NCBI RefSeq assembly: GCF_040195635.1
Contig: NZ_JBEFTX010000001.1
Span: 372,001-436,000, forward strand
Length of the DNA stretch: 64,000 nucleotides
Source of the DNA: Thermasporomyces sp040195635
GTDB lineage: Bacteria > Actinomycetota > Actinomycetes > Propionibacteriales > Actinopolymorphaceae
Direction of reading: 5' to 3'
The notes under the pieces are model-generated. The model saw only the letters and a program-made list of their open reading frames with translations, was not told the DNA's origin and did not search any database. The position numbers and the translations under genes were made by a program. Within the stretch, counting starts at the first letter, position 1; every line of letters starts with the position of its first letter. Shown piece after piece: positions 50,333-59,018 of the stretch.

Positions 50333-51027
50333 CAGAACGTTCCCTTCCGCTGCGCGGGACCGCCGCCCTCGCCAGCGTCGCCTTCGCCAGCGCCGCCCTC
50401 GCGCGGATCGAGCGTGCCCTTCGTGCTGGGCACCCCGGTCTCGCGCGGGTCGAGCGCCACGGCGTCGCGGAGCGCGCGGGCGAGACCTTTGAACTGTGCC
50501 TCGACGATGTGGTGCGGATCCCGCCCGGCGAGCACCCGGACGTGCAGGCAGATCACCGCGTGGAACGCCAATGTCTCCAGCACGTGCCGTGTCAGGGACC
50601 CGGTGAAGTGCCCACCGATCATGGCGTAGGCCTGACCGTCCGGCTCCCCGGTGTGGACGCAGTAGGGTCTGCCGGCCACGTCGACGACCACGTGCACGAG
50701 CGCCTCGTCCAGCGGTACGGTCGCGTCGGCGAACCTCCGGATGCCGCGCTTGTCACCCAACGCCTCGCGAAACGCCTGCCCCAGGACGATCGCCGTGTCC
50801 TCCACGGTGTGGTGGACATCGACGTCAACGTCGCCTTGCGCGCGGACCGTGAGGTCGAAGAGCCCGTGCCGGCCGAGCTGGTCGAGCATGTGGTCGTAGA
50901 ACGGTACGCCGGTGGACACGTCGACGCGCCCGCTGCCGTCGAGGTCGAGCTCGACCACGACCTTGCTCTCCTTGGTCGTCCGCTCGATCCTCGCCGTACG
51001 ACGCCCGCTACCCCTCGCCGTGCTCAC
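50332..51027 (-). CDS. hisB: Imidazoleglycerol-phosphate dehydratase with extra C-terminal tail
   Basis: A 231-aa monofunctional HisB from a GTG that overlaps the hisC stop (GTGA). Both manganese-binding repeats are intact: VDVHHTVEDTAIVLGQAF and DPHHIVEAQFKGLARALRD. DHMLDQLGRHG and GGHFTGSLTRHVLETLA are also present. The normal enzyme ends near GVPSTKGTL (about residue 208). Here about 20 more residues follow, Gly/Glu/Ala-rich (GEGDAGEGGGPAQRKGTF), encoded by GC-rich near-repeats, probably a harmless tail. Confidence 0.96.
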   Translation of the reverse strand: MSTARGSGRRTARIERTTKESKVVVELDLDGSGRVDVSTGVPFYDHMLDQLGRHGLFDLTVRAQGDVDVDVHHTVEDTAIVLGQAFREALGDKRGIRRFADATVPLDEALVHVVVDVAGRPYCVHTGEPDGQAYAMIGGHFTGSLTRHVLETLAFHAVICLHVRVLAGRDPHHIVEAQFKGLARALRDAVALDPRETGVPSTKGTLDPREGGAGEGDAGEGGGPAQRKGTF

Positions 51028-52106
51028 CGTCCGAGCACCTCCCGCAGGGCGGTCCGGAAGGCCGCCATCTCCTCCGCCGATCCGATCGAGACCCGCAGCC
51101 AGCCGTCCGGCCCGGTCTCCCGGATCAGGACGCCCTTGTCGAGCAGGCTCTGCCAGAGCGCGTGGCGGTCGTCGAACGTCCCGAACAGTACGAAGTTGGC
51201 ATCGGTGTCTGCGACGGTCAGACCCAGCCCGCGAAGCCACTCGACTGTCTCGTCGCGCCGCTCCCGCAGCTCAGCGACCCGGGCGAGCAGCTCGCCGGTG
51301 TGCCGCAGCGCCGCCCGCGCCACCGCCTGGGTGACGGCGGACAGGTGGTAGGGCAGTCGCACGATGCGCAGAGCATCGACGATCGCCGGGTCCGTGGCGA
51401 GGTAGCCGAGCCTGCCTCCGGCGAGGGCGAACGCCTTGGACATCGTGCGGGTGACGATCAGCCGGGGATAGGCGGGCAGGAGAGTCAGCGCGCTGGGGGT
51501 GCCGTCCCGGCGGAACTCCGCGTACGCCTCGTCGACGACCACGATCCCCGGCGCCACACCGCACACGGTCTCGATCAGGTCGAGCGACAACGCCGTGCCG
51601 GTGGGGTTGTTCGGCGAGGCGAGCAGGACCACCGCCGGCTGGTGCGTACGGATCTGCTCGACCACATGGCCGGGGTCCAACGTGAAGTCCTCGGCCCGGC
51701 GCCCGGTCAGCCAGGTGGTGCAGCTGTCGCGGGCGTACTCCGGATACATGGAGTACGTCGGTGCGAACGACAGCGCCAGCCGGCCCGGACCGCCGAAGGC
51801 CTGCAGGATCTGCAGCATCACCTCGTTGGACCCGTTCGCCGCCCACACGTGGGCCGGTGTGAGGTCGTGGCCGAGGTACGCCGCGAGGTCTGCCCGCAAC
51901 CCCAGCGCCTCCCGGTCGGGATAGCGGTTGAGCCCGCGGGCCGCCTCCGCGACCGACTCCGCGATGTCGGCGACGACAGCGTCCGAGGGCGGGTAGGGAT
52001 TCTCGTTGACGTTCAACAGGACCGGGACGTCGAGCTGCGGCGCTCCGTAGGGCTCCTCACCGCGTAGCTCGTCCCGGAGCGGCAGATCCGCCAAGGTCTG
52101 GCCCAT
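51024..52106 (-). CDS. hisC: Histidinol-phosphate aminotransferase
   Basis: A 360-aa PLP enzyme of fold type I. It has NVNENPYPPSDAV at the N-terminus, VWAANGSNEVMLQILQAFGG, PNNPTGTALSLDLIE, the Asp/Tyr block VVDEAYAEFRRDG, and the catalytic Lys in RTMSKAFALAGGRLGYLAT (about 231). The Arg of RVSIGSAEEM near the end binds the substrate phosphate/carboxylate. The ATG at 52106 is just behind the hisN stop (2-nt gap). It overlaps hisB (GTGA). Confidence 0.96.
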   Translation of the reverse strand: MGQTLADLPLRDELRGEEPYGAPQLDVPVLLNVNENPYPPSDAVVADIAESVAEAARGLNRYPDREALGLRADLAAYLGHDLTPAHVWAANGSNEVMLQILQAFGGPGRLALSFAPTYSMYPEYARDSCTTWLTGRRAEDFTLDPGHVVEQIRTHQPAVVLLASPNNPTGTALSLDLIETVCGVAPGIVVVDEAYAEFRRDGTPSALTLLPAYPRLIVTRTMSKAFALAGGRLGYLATDPAIVDALRIVRLPYHLSAVTQAVARAALRHTGELLARVAELRERRDETVEWLRGLGLTVADTDANFVLFGTFDDRHALWQSLLDKGVLIRETGPDGWLRVSIGSAEEMAAFRTALREVLGR

Positions 52107-52108
52107 CC

Positions 52109-52951
52109 TCAGATCACCTTCACCATTCCGACGAGGGCCTCCGTGACCTGCGGGGTACCTGCGACCAGCACCTCGAGCCCGGTCGCCGTCGTCACCCACT
52201 GGCTGGTGCCGCCGGCCGCATCCACCAGCGCGATCCCGGCGGCGACATCCCACATGTTGACGCCGAAGCCCAGGTAGCCCTCCTGCGCCCCCAGGGCCAC
52301 CGACAACAGCTCACAGGCTGACGAGCCACTCCGCCGGTAGTCCCGCGCCGCGTGCATGAGATCGCCGAGGAAGTGATGGACCCGCACCCGCTGCTCCATC
52401 GGGCTCGGCAGACCGATGCCGACCAGGGAGTCGGTGAGGTCGGCGGTGGCGGAGACCTTCGGCATCAGGTCCCGCCCGAACGCCTCGTCTCCCCCGGCCG
52501 CCGCCCACTGCCCGTCCGCCGGTCGTACGATCGCACCGGCCACCATCCGCCCGGCCTGCTCGACCCCGACGGAGACGGCGTAGTCATGACGGCGGTGGAC
52601 GAAGTTCATGGTTCCGTCGAGCGGATCGACCAGCCAGCGGACGCCGCTGTCCCCGGCGTGCATACCCGACTCCTCCGCGAGCACGGCGTCGTTGGGTCGG
52701 ACAGCCAGCACCATCCGCAGGATCGCCCGCTCGGCCGCCTTGTCCGCGGTCGTCACGAAGTCGGCGTCGTGGGACTTGGTCTCGACCTCGACCTTTCCGT
52801 TGCGCAGCTCCCGCAGGATGGCGTGCGCACCCGCCTGCGCGGCGGCCAGAGCGAGGTCGCGCAGGTCCCCGTTGACATTCGCCACCTCCGAGGGCGTGCG
52901 GTCGGTGGGAGTCACGTCGGTGGGGTTCCGGTCATCGGCCGGTGGGGTCAT
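52109..52951 (-). CDS. hisN: Histidinol-phosphatase, inositol-monophosphatase fold
   Basis: A 280-aa Mg-dependent phosphatase. Metal-binding motifs are LAEESG (about 98), WLVDPLDGTMNFVHRRHDYA (Asp-x-x-Asp) and GVNMWDVAAGIALVDAAGG. A polar N-terminus rich in Thr/Pro/Asp precedes the domain at about residue 30. Its position between hisD and hisC makes histidinol-phosphate the likely substrate, as for actinobacterial HisN; relatives act on inositol phosphate. The start is taken at the ATG at 52951; a longer frame upstream reads into repeat DNA. Gap of 80 bp to hisD. Confidence 0.88.
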   Translation of the reverse strand: MTPPADDRNPTDVTPTDRTPSEVANVNGDLRDLALAAAQAGAHAILRELRNGKVEVETKSHDADFVTTADKAAERAILRMVLAVRPNDAVLAEESGMHAGDSGVRWLVDPLDGTMNFVHRRHDYAVSVGVEQAGRMVAGAIVRPADGQWAAAGGDEAFGRDLMPKVSATADLTDSLVGIGLPSPMEQRVRVHHFLGDLMHAARDYRRSGSSACELLSVALGAQEGYLGFGVNMWDVAAGIALVDAAGGTSQWVTTATGLEVLVAGTPQVTEALVGMVKVI

Positions 52952-53031
52952 GAGAACTCGTTTCGTTGGCTCGGTGTCTTCCGCTGGCTCGGTGTCGCGC
53001 AGAAGGCGCGGCTCGGTGGGCGGGTGGGCAC

Positions 53032-54405
53032 TCAGGCATACCCATCGGGATGCCCAGTGAACCTGGAATGCCCAGCGGATCCGGAATGCCCAGCGGATCC
53101 GGGCTGCCCAGCGAACCGGACCTGCACCGCCGCGCCGTGGGCCGGCAGATCCTCGGCGTCGGCCATCGCGGTCACGTGCGGCGTGACGTCGCGCAACGCC
53201 GACTCGTCGTATTCGATGACGTGGACGGTCTTCAAGAAGCTGCGCGCCGAAAGCCCCGAAGAGTGGCAGGCACATCCGCCGGTGGGAAGGACGTGGTTGG
53301 AGCCAGCGCAGTAGTCGCCGAGCGGGACCGGGGACCACGGCCCGATGAAGATCGCGCCGGCGTTACGGATCCGGGCCGCCCAGCTTCTGGCGTCGGCAGT
53401 GAGCACCTCGACGTGTTCGGATGCGTACGCGTCGACGACGTCGAGGCCTTGCTCGAGGTCGTCGACCAGGACGATGCCTGACTGCTCGCCAGCCATCCCG
53501 GCAGCGATCCGCTCGGCGTGCTTGGCCTGCGGGAGCTGGACGGCGAGCTCGCGCTGAACCGCCTCGGCTAGCTCCTGGCTGGGCGTGACCAGCACACCCG
53601 CGGCCTGCTCGCCGTGCTCGATCTCGCTGATCAGGTCTGCTGCGACGTGGACGGGACTGGCGGTGTCGTCGGCGAAGATCAGGATCTCGCTCGGTCCGGC
53701 CTCGGAGTCGATACCCACCAGACCCTTGACCAGCCGCTTGGCGGCGACCGTGGTGATCCGGCCCGGGCCGGCCACGAAGTCGACGGGCGGGCACTGCTCG
53801 GTGCCGTAGGCGAACATCGCCACCGCACCCACGCCGCCCACGGCGTAGACCTCGTCGATGCCCAGCAGCGCACACACCGCGAGGATCGTCGGGTGGGGTC
53901 GGCCACCGAACTCCGCCTGCGCTGGCGAAGCCAGCGCGATGCTGTCGACGCCGGCGACCTGCGCCGGTACGACGTTCATCAGTACGGTCGAGGCCAGCGC
54001 CGTGACGCCTGCGGGCACGTAGACACCGACTCGCTTGAACGGCACCAACCGCGAGGTGACCCGGCCACCTGGGACGACCTCGACGCTCTGGTCGTCCTCG
54101 ATCTCGGCCTCGCTCACGATGCGCAGCCGCCGGATCGACTCCTCGAACGCGGCGCGGACGTCCGGGTCGAGCTCGGACAACGCCTCGGAACGCGCCTCGG
54201 AGGGCACCAGGAGGTCGGTGACCTCGATGCCGTCGCGACTGGCGATCTCCAGGAGTGCCTCGACCCCGCGATGGCGGACGTCGGCCATCGCGGGGCGCAC
54301 CTCGTCGATGGCTGCCTCCACGTCGAACTCCGCGCGCGGAACGAGCGCGCGATAGTCGAGGGCCTCGCCTCGGGCGAGCCGGCCACGGAGATCGATACGA
54401 CGCAT
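53032..54405 (-). CDS. hisD: Histidinol dehydrogenase with repeat-encoded C-terminal tail
   Basis: A 457-aa Zn enzyme oxidising histidinol to histidine in two steps. It shows VGVYVPAGVTALASTVLMNV, YAVGGVGAVAMFAYGTEQ, VDFVAGPGRITTVAAKRLVK, IDSEAGPSEILIFADD, YASEHVEVLTADAR and the zinc-site GSNHVLPTGGCACHSSGLS (usual form HVLPTGG.AR..SGLS). The normal end is near the RFAG at about 432. The tail AGQPGSAGHSGSAGHSRFTG comes from 18-bp repeats. Start MRRIDLRGRLARGEALDY at 54405. First his gene of the cluster. Confidence 0.95.
   Translation of the reverse strand: MRRIDLRGRLARGEALDYRALVPRAEFDVEAAIDEVRPAMADVRHRGVEALLEIASRDGIEVTDLLVPSEARSEALSELDPDVRAAFEESIRRLRIVSEAEIEDDQSVEVVPGGRVTSRLVPFKRVGVYVPAGVTALASTVLMNVVPAQVAGVDSIALASPAQAEFGGRPHPTILAVCALLGIDEVYAVGGVGAVAMFAYGTEQCPPVDFVAGPGRITTVAAKRLVKGLVGIDSEAGPSEILIFADDTASPVHVAADLISEIEHGEQAAGVLVTPSQELAEAVQRELAVQLPQAKHAERIAAGMAGEQSGIVLVDDLEQGLDVVDAYASEHVEVLTADARSWAARIRNAGAIFIGPWSPVPLGDYCAGSNHVLPTGGCACHSSGLSARSFLKTVHVIEYDESALRDVTPHVTAMADAEDLPAHGAAVQVRFAGQPGSAGHSGSAGHSRFTGHPDGYA
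53047..53118. repeat. 18-bp in-frame minisatellite at the 3' end of hisD
   Basis: Four units: GGGATGCCCAGTGAACCT, two exact copies of GGAATGCCCAGCGGATCC, then GGGCTGCCCAGCGAACCG. The length is a multiple of three, so each unit adds six residues (such as AGHSGS) to the HisD C-terminus without shifting the frame. Confidence 0.85.
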
Positions 54406-54575
54406 CACCCCACCGAGTCTAGAGGGCCCCGCAGGACCGCCCCGCTCCTCACCAGATGGCGCGACCCGTAGGCCCACAAGGCGACGATGAGGGCCAGACC
54501 GGATGAAGCCGAAATGCGAGGTTGGTGGCGCGCCCTTTCGGCTCCCCGCCGCGAGCCGGGACGGCTGGCGGCGGG

Positions 54576-55562
54576 CTAATGAGCTGCGTCCAGCTTGGCG
54601 CGTTGCTCCGACGTGAGCTTCAGGTCGACACCGACAAGGTTCTCGTTCAGCTGAGCGAGCGAGGACGCGCCAGCCAGCGGGATGACCGGGATGTCGCCTC
54701 CGATCAACCACGACAGGACGACCTGGTTCGGCGTGGCACCGGTCTCCGCGGCCACCTCGCGGAGCGCGGCCAGGCGTACGGGCGTTCCGGCGTGGTCGAA
54801 CTCCGGTCCGAATGGCTTGTCGTCGCGTACGTACCGACCGGACAGCAGCGGGGAGTACGCGACGAGGGTGAGGCCCGGCTCTTCGCGCAGGTAGCTGAGC
54901 AGATCCCTCCCGACCGCGCCGTAGTCGCCGTCCGGGGACAGCTCGCCCGGCAGATCGGTCCGCTGGCGCAGGTAGCTGTAGCTATACTGCAGGACTTCGT
55001 AACCAGGCAGTCCCGCCGTCGCCGCGAGGTTCCGGGCGCGCTCGACCCGCCACGCCCAGTGGTTGCTCACCCCGAGCAGACCGACCGTGCCGTCGGCGAC
55101 GAGCTGCGCGAAACCTTCGACCGTCTCCTGCAGGGGTGTGCGTGGATCCTCGATGTGGGCGTAGAGCAGGTCCAGCTTCTCCACGCCGAGTCGTTCCCGA
55201 CTGCGCTCGGCGGACTCACGGATCACCTTGGCGGAAAGGCCTTCCGCGTTGTCGACATAGCTCGTACCGGGCGCGAGTGGCCGCGCTCCCAGCTTGGTGG
55301 CGATGACGATCTCGTTCCCGACGTTGCGGCTACGGATCCAGCGGCCGAGCAGTTCCTCGCTCTGCCCACCCTGGCCACCGTCCTGCCAGAACGCGTAGTT
55401 GTTGGACGTGTCGATGAACGTGCCGCCAGCCTCGACGTAGCGGTCGAGGATCGCGAACGACGTCGCCTCGTCGGTCGCGGTGCCGAACAGCATGGCGCCG
55501 AGACTGAGCACGCTGACGTCGCGACGTGTCTTCGGATCGTTGCCGATCGTGCGATATTCCAT
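54576..55562 (-). CDS. Aldo/keto reductase
   Basis: A 328-aa NADPH-dependent oxidoreductase of the AKR barrel. It has LSLGAMLFGTATDEATSFAI near the start, the catalytic Tyr in FIDTSNNYAFWQ, Lys in IVIATKLGARP, His in LLYAHIEDPRTPLQETV, and the cofactor end IPVIPLAGASSLAQLNENLV. LLGVSNHWAWRVERARN is the usual SN block. Family members reduce sugar or other aldehydes and ketones; the substrate is unknown. It stands alone between hisD and the divergent ybaK, with no operon partner. Confidence 0.92.
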   Translation of the reverse strand: MEYRTIGNDPKTRRDVSVLSLGAMLFGTATDEATSFAILDRYVEAGGTFIDTSNNYAFWQDGGQGGQSEELLGRWIRSRNVGNEIVIATKLGARPLAPGTSYVDNAEGLSAKVIRESAERSRERLGVEKLDLLYAHIEDPRTPLQETVEGFAQLVADGTVGLLGVSNHWAWRVERARNLAATAGLPGYEVLQYSYSYLRQRTDLPGELSPDGDYGAVGRDLLSYLREEPGLTLVAYSPLLSGRYVRDDKPFGPEFDHAGTPVRLAALREVAAETGATPNQVVLSWLIGGDIPVIPLAGASSLAQLNENLVGVDLKLTSEQRAKLDAAH

Positions 55563-55747
55563 CCGCGTTCCTTCCTCGGCGTCCCTCTCCTGTGCCCAAC
55601 CCCACCAGGGGCCGGTGGAAGCCTAAGAGCGGATCGGCCCATGGCACCCGAGCCAATCCCGCCCGACGATTCCGTACCAAATGGGAGGACACCAATGCCC
55701 TCGGGCAGAGATTCGCGGTCGCCGTTCTGACAGAGGACACTGGGCCG

Positions 55748-56239
55748 GTGGCGAAGAAGACCGCACAACCCACACCGGCCGTCGTGGCCCTGCGTCGGGC
55801 CGGGGTGTCCTACACGCTGCATCCGTACGACCACGACGCCTCGGTTCGGGCGTACGGCATCGAAGCCGCGGATGCCCTCGGCGTCTCACCGGAGAGGATC
55901 TTCAAAACCCTCCTGGGTCAGTCCGAGGACGGCCTCTGTGTCGCGGTCGTGCCGGTGAGCGCGACGCTCGACCTCAAGGCGTTGGCCGCCGAGCTGGGCC
56001 ACAAGCGGATTCGCATGGCTGATCCTGCCGACGCCGAACGCGCCACCGGCTACGTCGTGGGCGGGATCAGCCCGCTTGGTGGACGGCGCCGACTGCCGAC
56101 GGTCGTGGACGAGAGCGCCCTGCGGCATCCCACGCTCTACGTATCGGCCGGACGCCGTGGGCTCCAGGTCGAGCTCGCCCCGTCCGACCTGATCCGCCTC
56201 ACCGACGCCCGAACAAGCCGCGTGGCAGCCCCGCCCTGA
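55748..56239 (+). CDS. ybaK: Cys-tRNA(Pro)/Cys-tRNA(Cys) deacylase
   Basis: A 163-aa trans-editing protein that hydrolyses mischarged aminoacyl-tRNA. It starts at a GTG (VAKKTAQPTPAVVALRRAGV). The YbaK/EbsC domain shows YTLHPYDHDASVRAYGIEAA, RIFKTLLGQSEDG, catalytic-type Lys in DLKALAAELGHKRIRM, TGYVVGGISPLGGRRRLPTV and GRRGLQVELAPSDLIRL. GYVVGGISPLG is the hallmark block. A leaderless or weakly led start is likely, as there is no ribosome site. It converges on the DUF3352 gene with a strong hairpin between. Confidence 0.93.
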   Translation: MAKKTAQPTPAVVALRRAGVSYTLHPYDHDASVRAYGIEAADALGVSPERIFKTLLGQSEDGLCVAVVPVSATLDLKALAAELGHKRIRMADPADAERATGYVVGGISPLGGRRRLPTVVDESALRHPTLYVSAGRRGLQVELAPSDLIRLTDARTSRVAAPP

Positions 56240-56321
56240 CCGCCTCGCGACCCGGATCGCCCGAGGTGCCAACGCGGTCGTCAGTCAGTCGATCGCCGGC
56301 GGCTGGGTCGGAAAAGCCGAT

Positions 56322-56352
56322 GGCGGCCGGGAGGTCAGGCCTCCCGGCCGCC
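56322..56352. terminator. Bidirectional terminator between ybaK and the DUF3352 gene
   Basis: GGCGGCCGGGAGG (56322-56334) pairs perfectly with CCTCCCGGCCGCC (56340-56352) around the loop TCAGG: 13 uninterrupted G/C-rich pairs. It sits in the 151-bp gap between two convergent stops. No T run follows, as is usual in actinobacteria. Confidence 0.8.
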
Positions 56353-56390
56353 ACGTGCTTCGCCTCGCCTGGTGAGCTGGGCTCGACCGG

Positions 56391-58289
56391 TCAGTTGACC
56401 AACACCCGGACGGTGAACGTCCCACCGTCGGCCGTTGTCGAACCGGACACACCCAAGGCTCTGAGCGGCTCGAGGTTGCCGCGCTCTTCCTCAGGAACCG
56501 CCTGGAGATACAGCTTCTCGAGCTTGTCGAGGTCGGCGAACAGGCCGAACTGGGCGTCACTGCCGTCGGCCACCGCCGCCTTGAAGCTCTCGCTGGCCCC
56601 CAGGTCACCGCCGGCGACCAGCTCGTCAGCGTATTCCTGGGTGGTGGCGATCGCGACAGCGTCAGAGCCGGTCGCGCTGCCCAGTTCGACCGGAGCACCC
56701 GTCGCCGCGATCATCTGGTCGATCTTCGGCAGCAGCGGCTTCGCCTTGGCCACATCGGTGGTGGACCTGAGCCCGACCATCGGCAGTCCGGCAGCTCCCG
56801 GCTCCGACGTTCCCGACGAACTTGAAGCGACCCCGCTCGGAATCGCATCCTCCAGCCCACGCTCGTCGATCCCGATCGTCAGCTCCTCGCCGAGCAGGGT
56901 CACCACATCGGCGGGAAGCTTGATCCCGAACTGCTGCTCCGCCGCCCGGACGAACGAGTCGAGTTGGTCGCCCTGGCCAGCCTGCTGCACCAGCCTCTGC
57001 AGCTGCGGCCAGGCCTGCTCGAACGCTGGACCCGCGCCGGCGACGGACATGCCAACGGCGGTGGTGGCGGGAAGCTCCGCGAGCTTGATGCCCGAGGTGG
57101 TGAGCTCCGGCACATCAGCGCCACGGGAGACGGCCTTGAGCTGCAGGGCATCGGATTCGAAGCTCAGCGCACCGACGATCCGTCCGGGCGACTTGGCCGG
57201 GCCGATCGGGAGCTGCTGGAGCCCTGCCCCGTCACCGCCCATCTCGGAGAGCTCGGCCGCGTCAGCCCAGAACGACATGACGCCCGACTCGCCGAGTGCG
57301 TCCATGTCGTCCTTGAACTGTTGCTCGTCGGCGAGTGGTGTCTCCGCTCCGGCCGTCGCGTACCTGTCGGCCTCCGCCTGCGTGTCGGCGACGATGAGAT
57401 AACCGTCGACGAACGCGTAGCCTGTCTTGTCGTCGTCTGACGTCAGCTTGTCGAGGGCTGCCCTGACGGTCTCCTCGTCCTCCTTGATCTGCACGGCGGC
57501 GACCGCGTCCTCGTCCTTGCCGTCGGTGCCGGGCATGACAGCCACGCCGAGCCGGTCACCGAGCCACGGCTCGATGTCGGTGGCGTAGTCGACGTCCTTC
57601 AGGTCCTCGTCGTCGGACTTGATCGCCTCGAACAATGCCTCGCGGAGGTCGTCACCGCTGCCGAGGCGGTCCTTGGCGTCGGGGAACTTCCGGGCGAAGC
57701 CGAGGATGTTGAGCTTCTGCTCGGTCGACGGGTTGAGGTCGACGCGGAGGTAACCCACGGCGCTGCCGGGCAGCACCTGCTCGGGCTGGCCGCCGTTGTT
57801 GCGCATCGCGGCGACCGCCCATGCGCCACCGCCGATGAACACGACGAGCACCGCGGCGAGTGCGATGATCAGCCACCGGGGTCCGCGACGCTCCGGCTCG
57901 ACCGGTGGCGCGTACTGCGCACCCCCGGGGTTCCAGGGCCCGCCCGGGCCGCCAGGTGGCTGTCCGGGTCCGCCGGGATAGGCGCCAGGCCCACCCTGCT
58001 CCGGTCCGCCGTAGCCCGGCTGACTCTGCTGCTGACCGTAACCCGGCTGGCCCTGCTGCTGACCGTAGCCCGGCTGGCCGTACGGCTGCTGGCCCTGCTG
58101 TGGCTGACCGTAGCCGGGCTGACCGTAGCCGGGCTGACCGTACGGCTGCTGACCGTACCCTGGCTGACCTCCCTGGCCGGGTCCTGGACCGTAGGGCTGC
58201 TGGCCGCCTGGTCCGGCGGGACCACCCGGCGGTGAGTAGCCGGGTCGACCCGGATCGTGCGGTGTTTGGTCGTGCGACAAGGAGGACAC
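56391..58289 (-). CDS. DUF3352 membrane-anchored protein with Q/G/Y/P-rich cytoplasmic head
   Basis: A 632-aa protein. Residues about 15-125 are a low-complexity region built from repeats such as GQQPYGQPGYGQ. One transmembrane helix follows (WLIIALAAVLVVFIGGGAWA, about 139-158), then a 470-residue outer DUF3352 domain with VLPGSAVGYLRVDLNPSTEQ, DIEPWLGDRLGVAVMP and VQIKEDEETVRAALDKL. Topology is type II, head inside. The function of DUF3352 is unknown; conserved in actinobacteria near dnaE/his. The head resembles prion-like or condensate-forming segments. Confidence 0.88.
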   Translation of the reverse strand: MSSLSHDQTPHDPGRPGYSPPGGPAGPGGQQPYGPGPGQGGQPGYGQQPYGQPGYGQPGYGQPQQGQQPYGQPGYGQQQGQPGYGQQQSQPGYGGPEQGGPGAYPGGPGQPPGGPGGPWNPGGAQYAPPVEPERRGPRWLIIALAAVLVVFIGGGAWAVAAMRNNGGQPEQVLPGSAVGYLRVDLNPSTEQKLNILGFARKFPDAKDRLGSGDDLREALFEAIKSDDEDLKDVDYATDIEPWLGDRLGVAVMPGTDGKDEDAVAAVQIKEDEETVRAALDKLTSDDDKTGYAFVDGYLIVADTQAEADRYATAGAETPLADEQQFKDDMDALGESGVMSFWADAAELSEMGGDGAGLQQLPIGPAKSPGRIVGALSFESDALQLKAVSRGADVPELTTSGIKLAELPATTAVGMSVAGAGPAFEQAWPQLQRLVQQAGQGDQLDSFVRAAEQQFGIKLPADVVTLLGEELTIGIDERGLEDAIPSGVASSSSGTSEPGAAGLPMVGLRSTTDVAKAKPLLPKIDQMIAATGAPVELGSATGSDAVAIATTQEYADELVAGGDLGASESFKAAVADGSDAQFGLFADLDKLEKLYLQAVPEEERGNLEPLRALGVSGSTTADGGTFTVRVLVN

Positions 58290-58325
58290 CCCCGAGGCGG
58301 TGCGGAATAGATGGACTGAACGAAA

Positions 58326-58982
58326 CTAGCGCAGAGCAGGTGGTTCTTGCTGACCCGTCGGGCGACCTGTGGATAGTGACGTCGCGGACATGACGACCGG
58401 CCGGTCGTCATCTAACCACCCCAGCCACGCGAGGGGTACGACGGGAGCCAGCACCGCGACCGGCCAGGCGAACAGGTAGCCGTACGCATGGAGTCGCAAC
58501 GGTGCCGCCACGGTCGTGTCGACCGTCGCGGCCGGGTCCGCGGTCCAGACCACCGTGCCGTTGGCGACGAGACTTCCGGCCGCCGACGCCAGCACGGCGG
58601 CCAGGCAGGCACCGGCGATGAGCGCCACGACCATCACCACACCCTGGCGGAGGAAGAACGTCGCGAGAACGGCCCCGAGCATCAGCCCGGTCACTCCTGC
58701 GAGCACGGCGTACCACGAATCCATCGCCACGAGCCGGCCGGCGTCGAGCTCACTCGCCGGGAGCGGACCCACCTGCGTCATGACCAGCTCGATGTCGGGC
58801 GCCAGCACCGCCCACGCGATCCCGCATCCGACCCCGGCGAGCGCAAGCGTGAGAACGATCACCAGGCACGCCCGAAGTCGCCCCCGGTCGGACAGAGACT
58901 CCTCAGCGGCGTGTCCGTGGGCGTCGTCGAACGCTGAACGCTCGGGCGGAATCGCCGGGCTGGGAGGAGTCGGTGTGGTCAC
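58326..58982 (-). CDS. DUF2567-like membrane protein
   Basis: A 218-aa protein from a GTG start (VTTPTPPSPAIPPE). A polar head of about 40 residues is followed by helix 1 (CLVIVLTLALAGVGCGIAWA), an outer loop with DIELVMTQVGPLPASELDAG, two more helices (LAGVTGLMLGAVLATFFL, VVMVVALIAGACLAAVLASA) and a fourth near the C-terminus (YLFAWPVAVLAPVVPLAWLG). The layout matches the actinobacterial DUF2567 family of unknown function. It lies 36 nt downstream of dnaE on the same strand and 36 nt upstream of the DUF3352 gene. Confidence 0.78.
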   Translation of the reverse strand: MTTPTPPSPAIPPERSAFDDAHGHAAEESLSDRGRLRACLVIVLTLALAGVGCGIAWAVLAPDIELVMTQVGPLPASELDAGRLVAMDSWYAVLAGVTGLMLGAVLATFFLRQGVVMVVALIAGACLAAVLASAAGSLVANGTVVWTADPAATVDTTVAAPLRLHAYGYLFAWPVAVLAPVVPLAWLGWLDDDRPVVMSATSLSTGRPTGQQEPPALR

Positions 58983-59018
58983 CGGGCCAGATCCTAGAGG
59001 ACTTGTGCTGAGGTCAGC

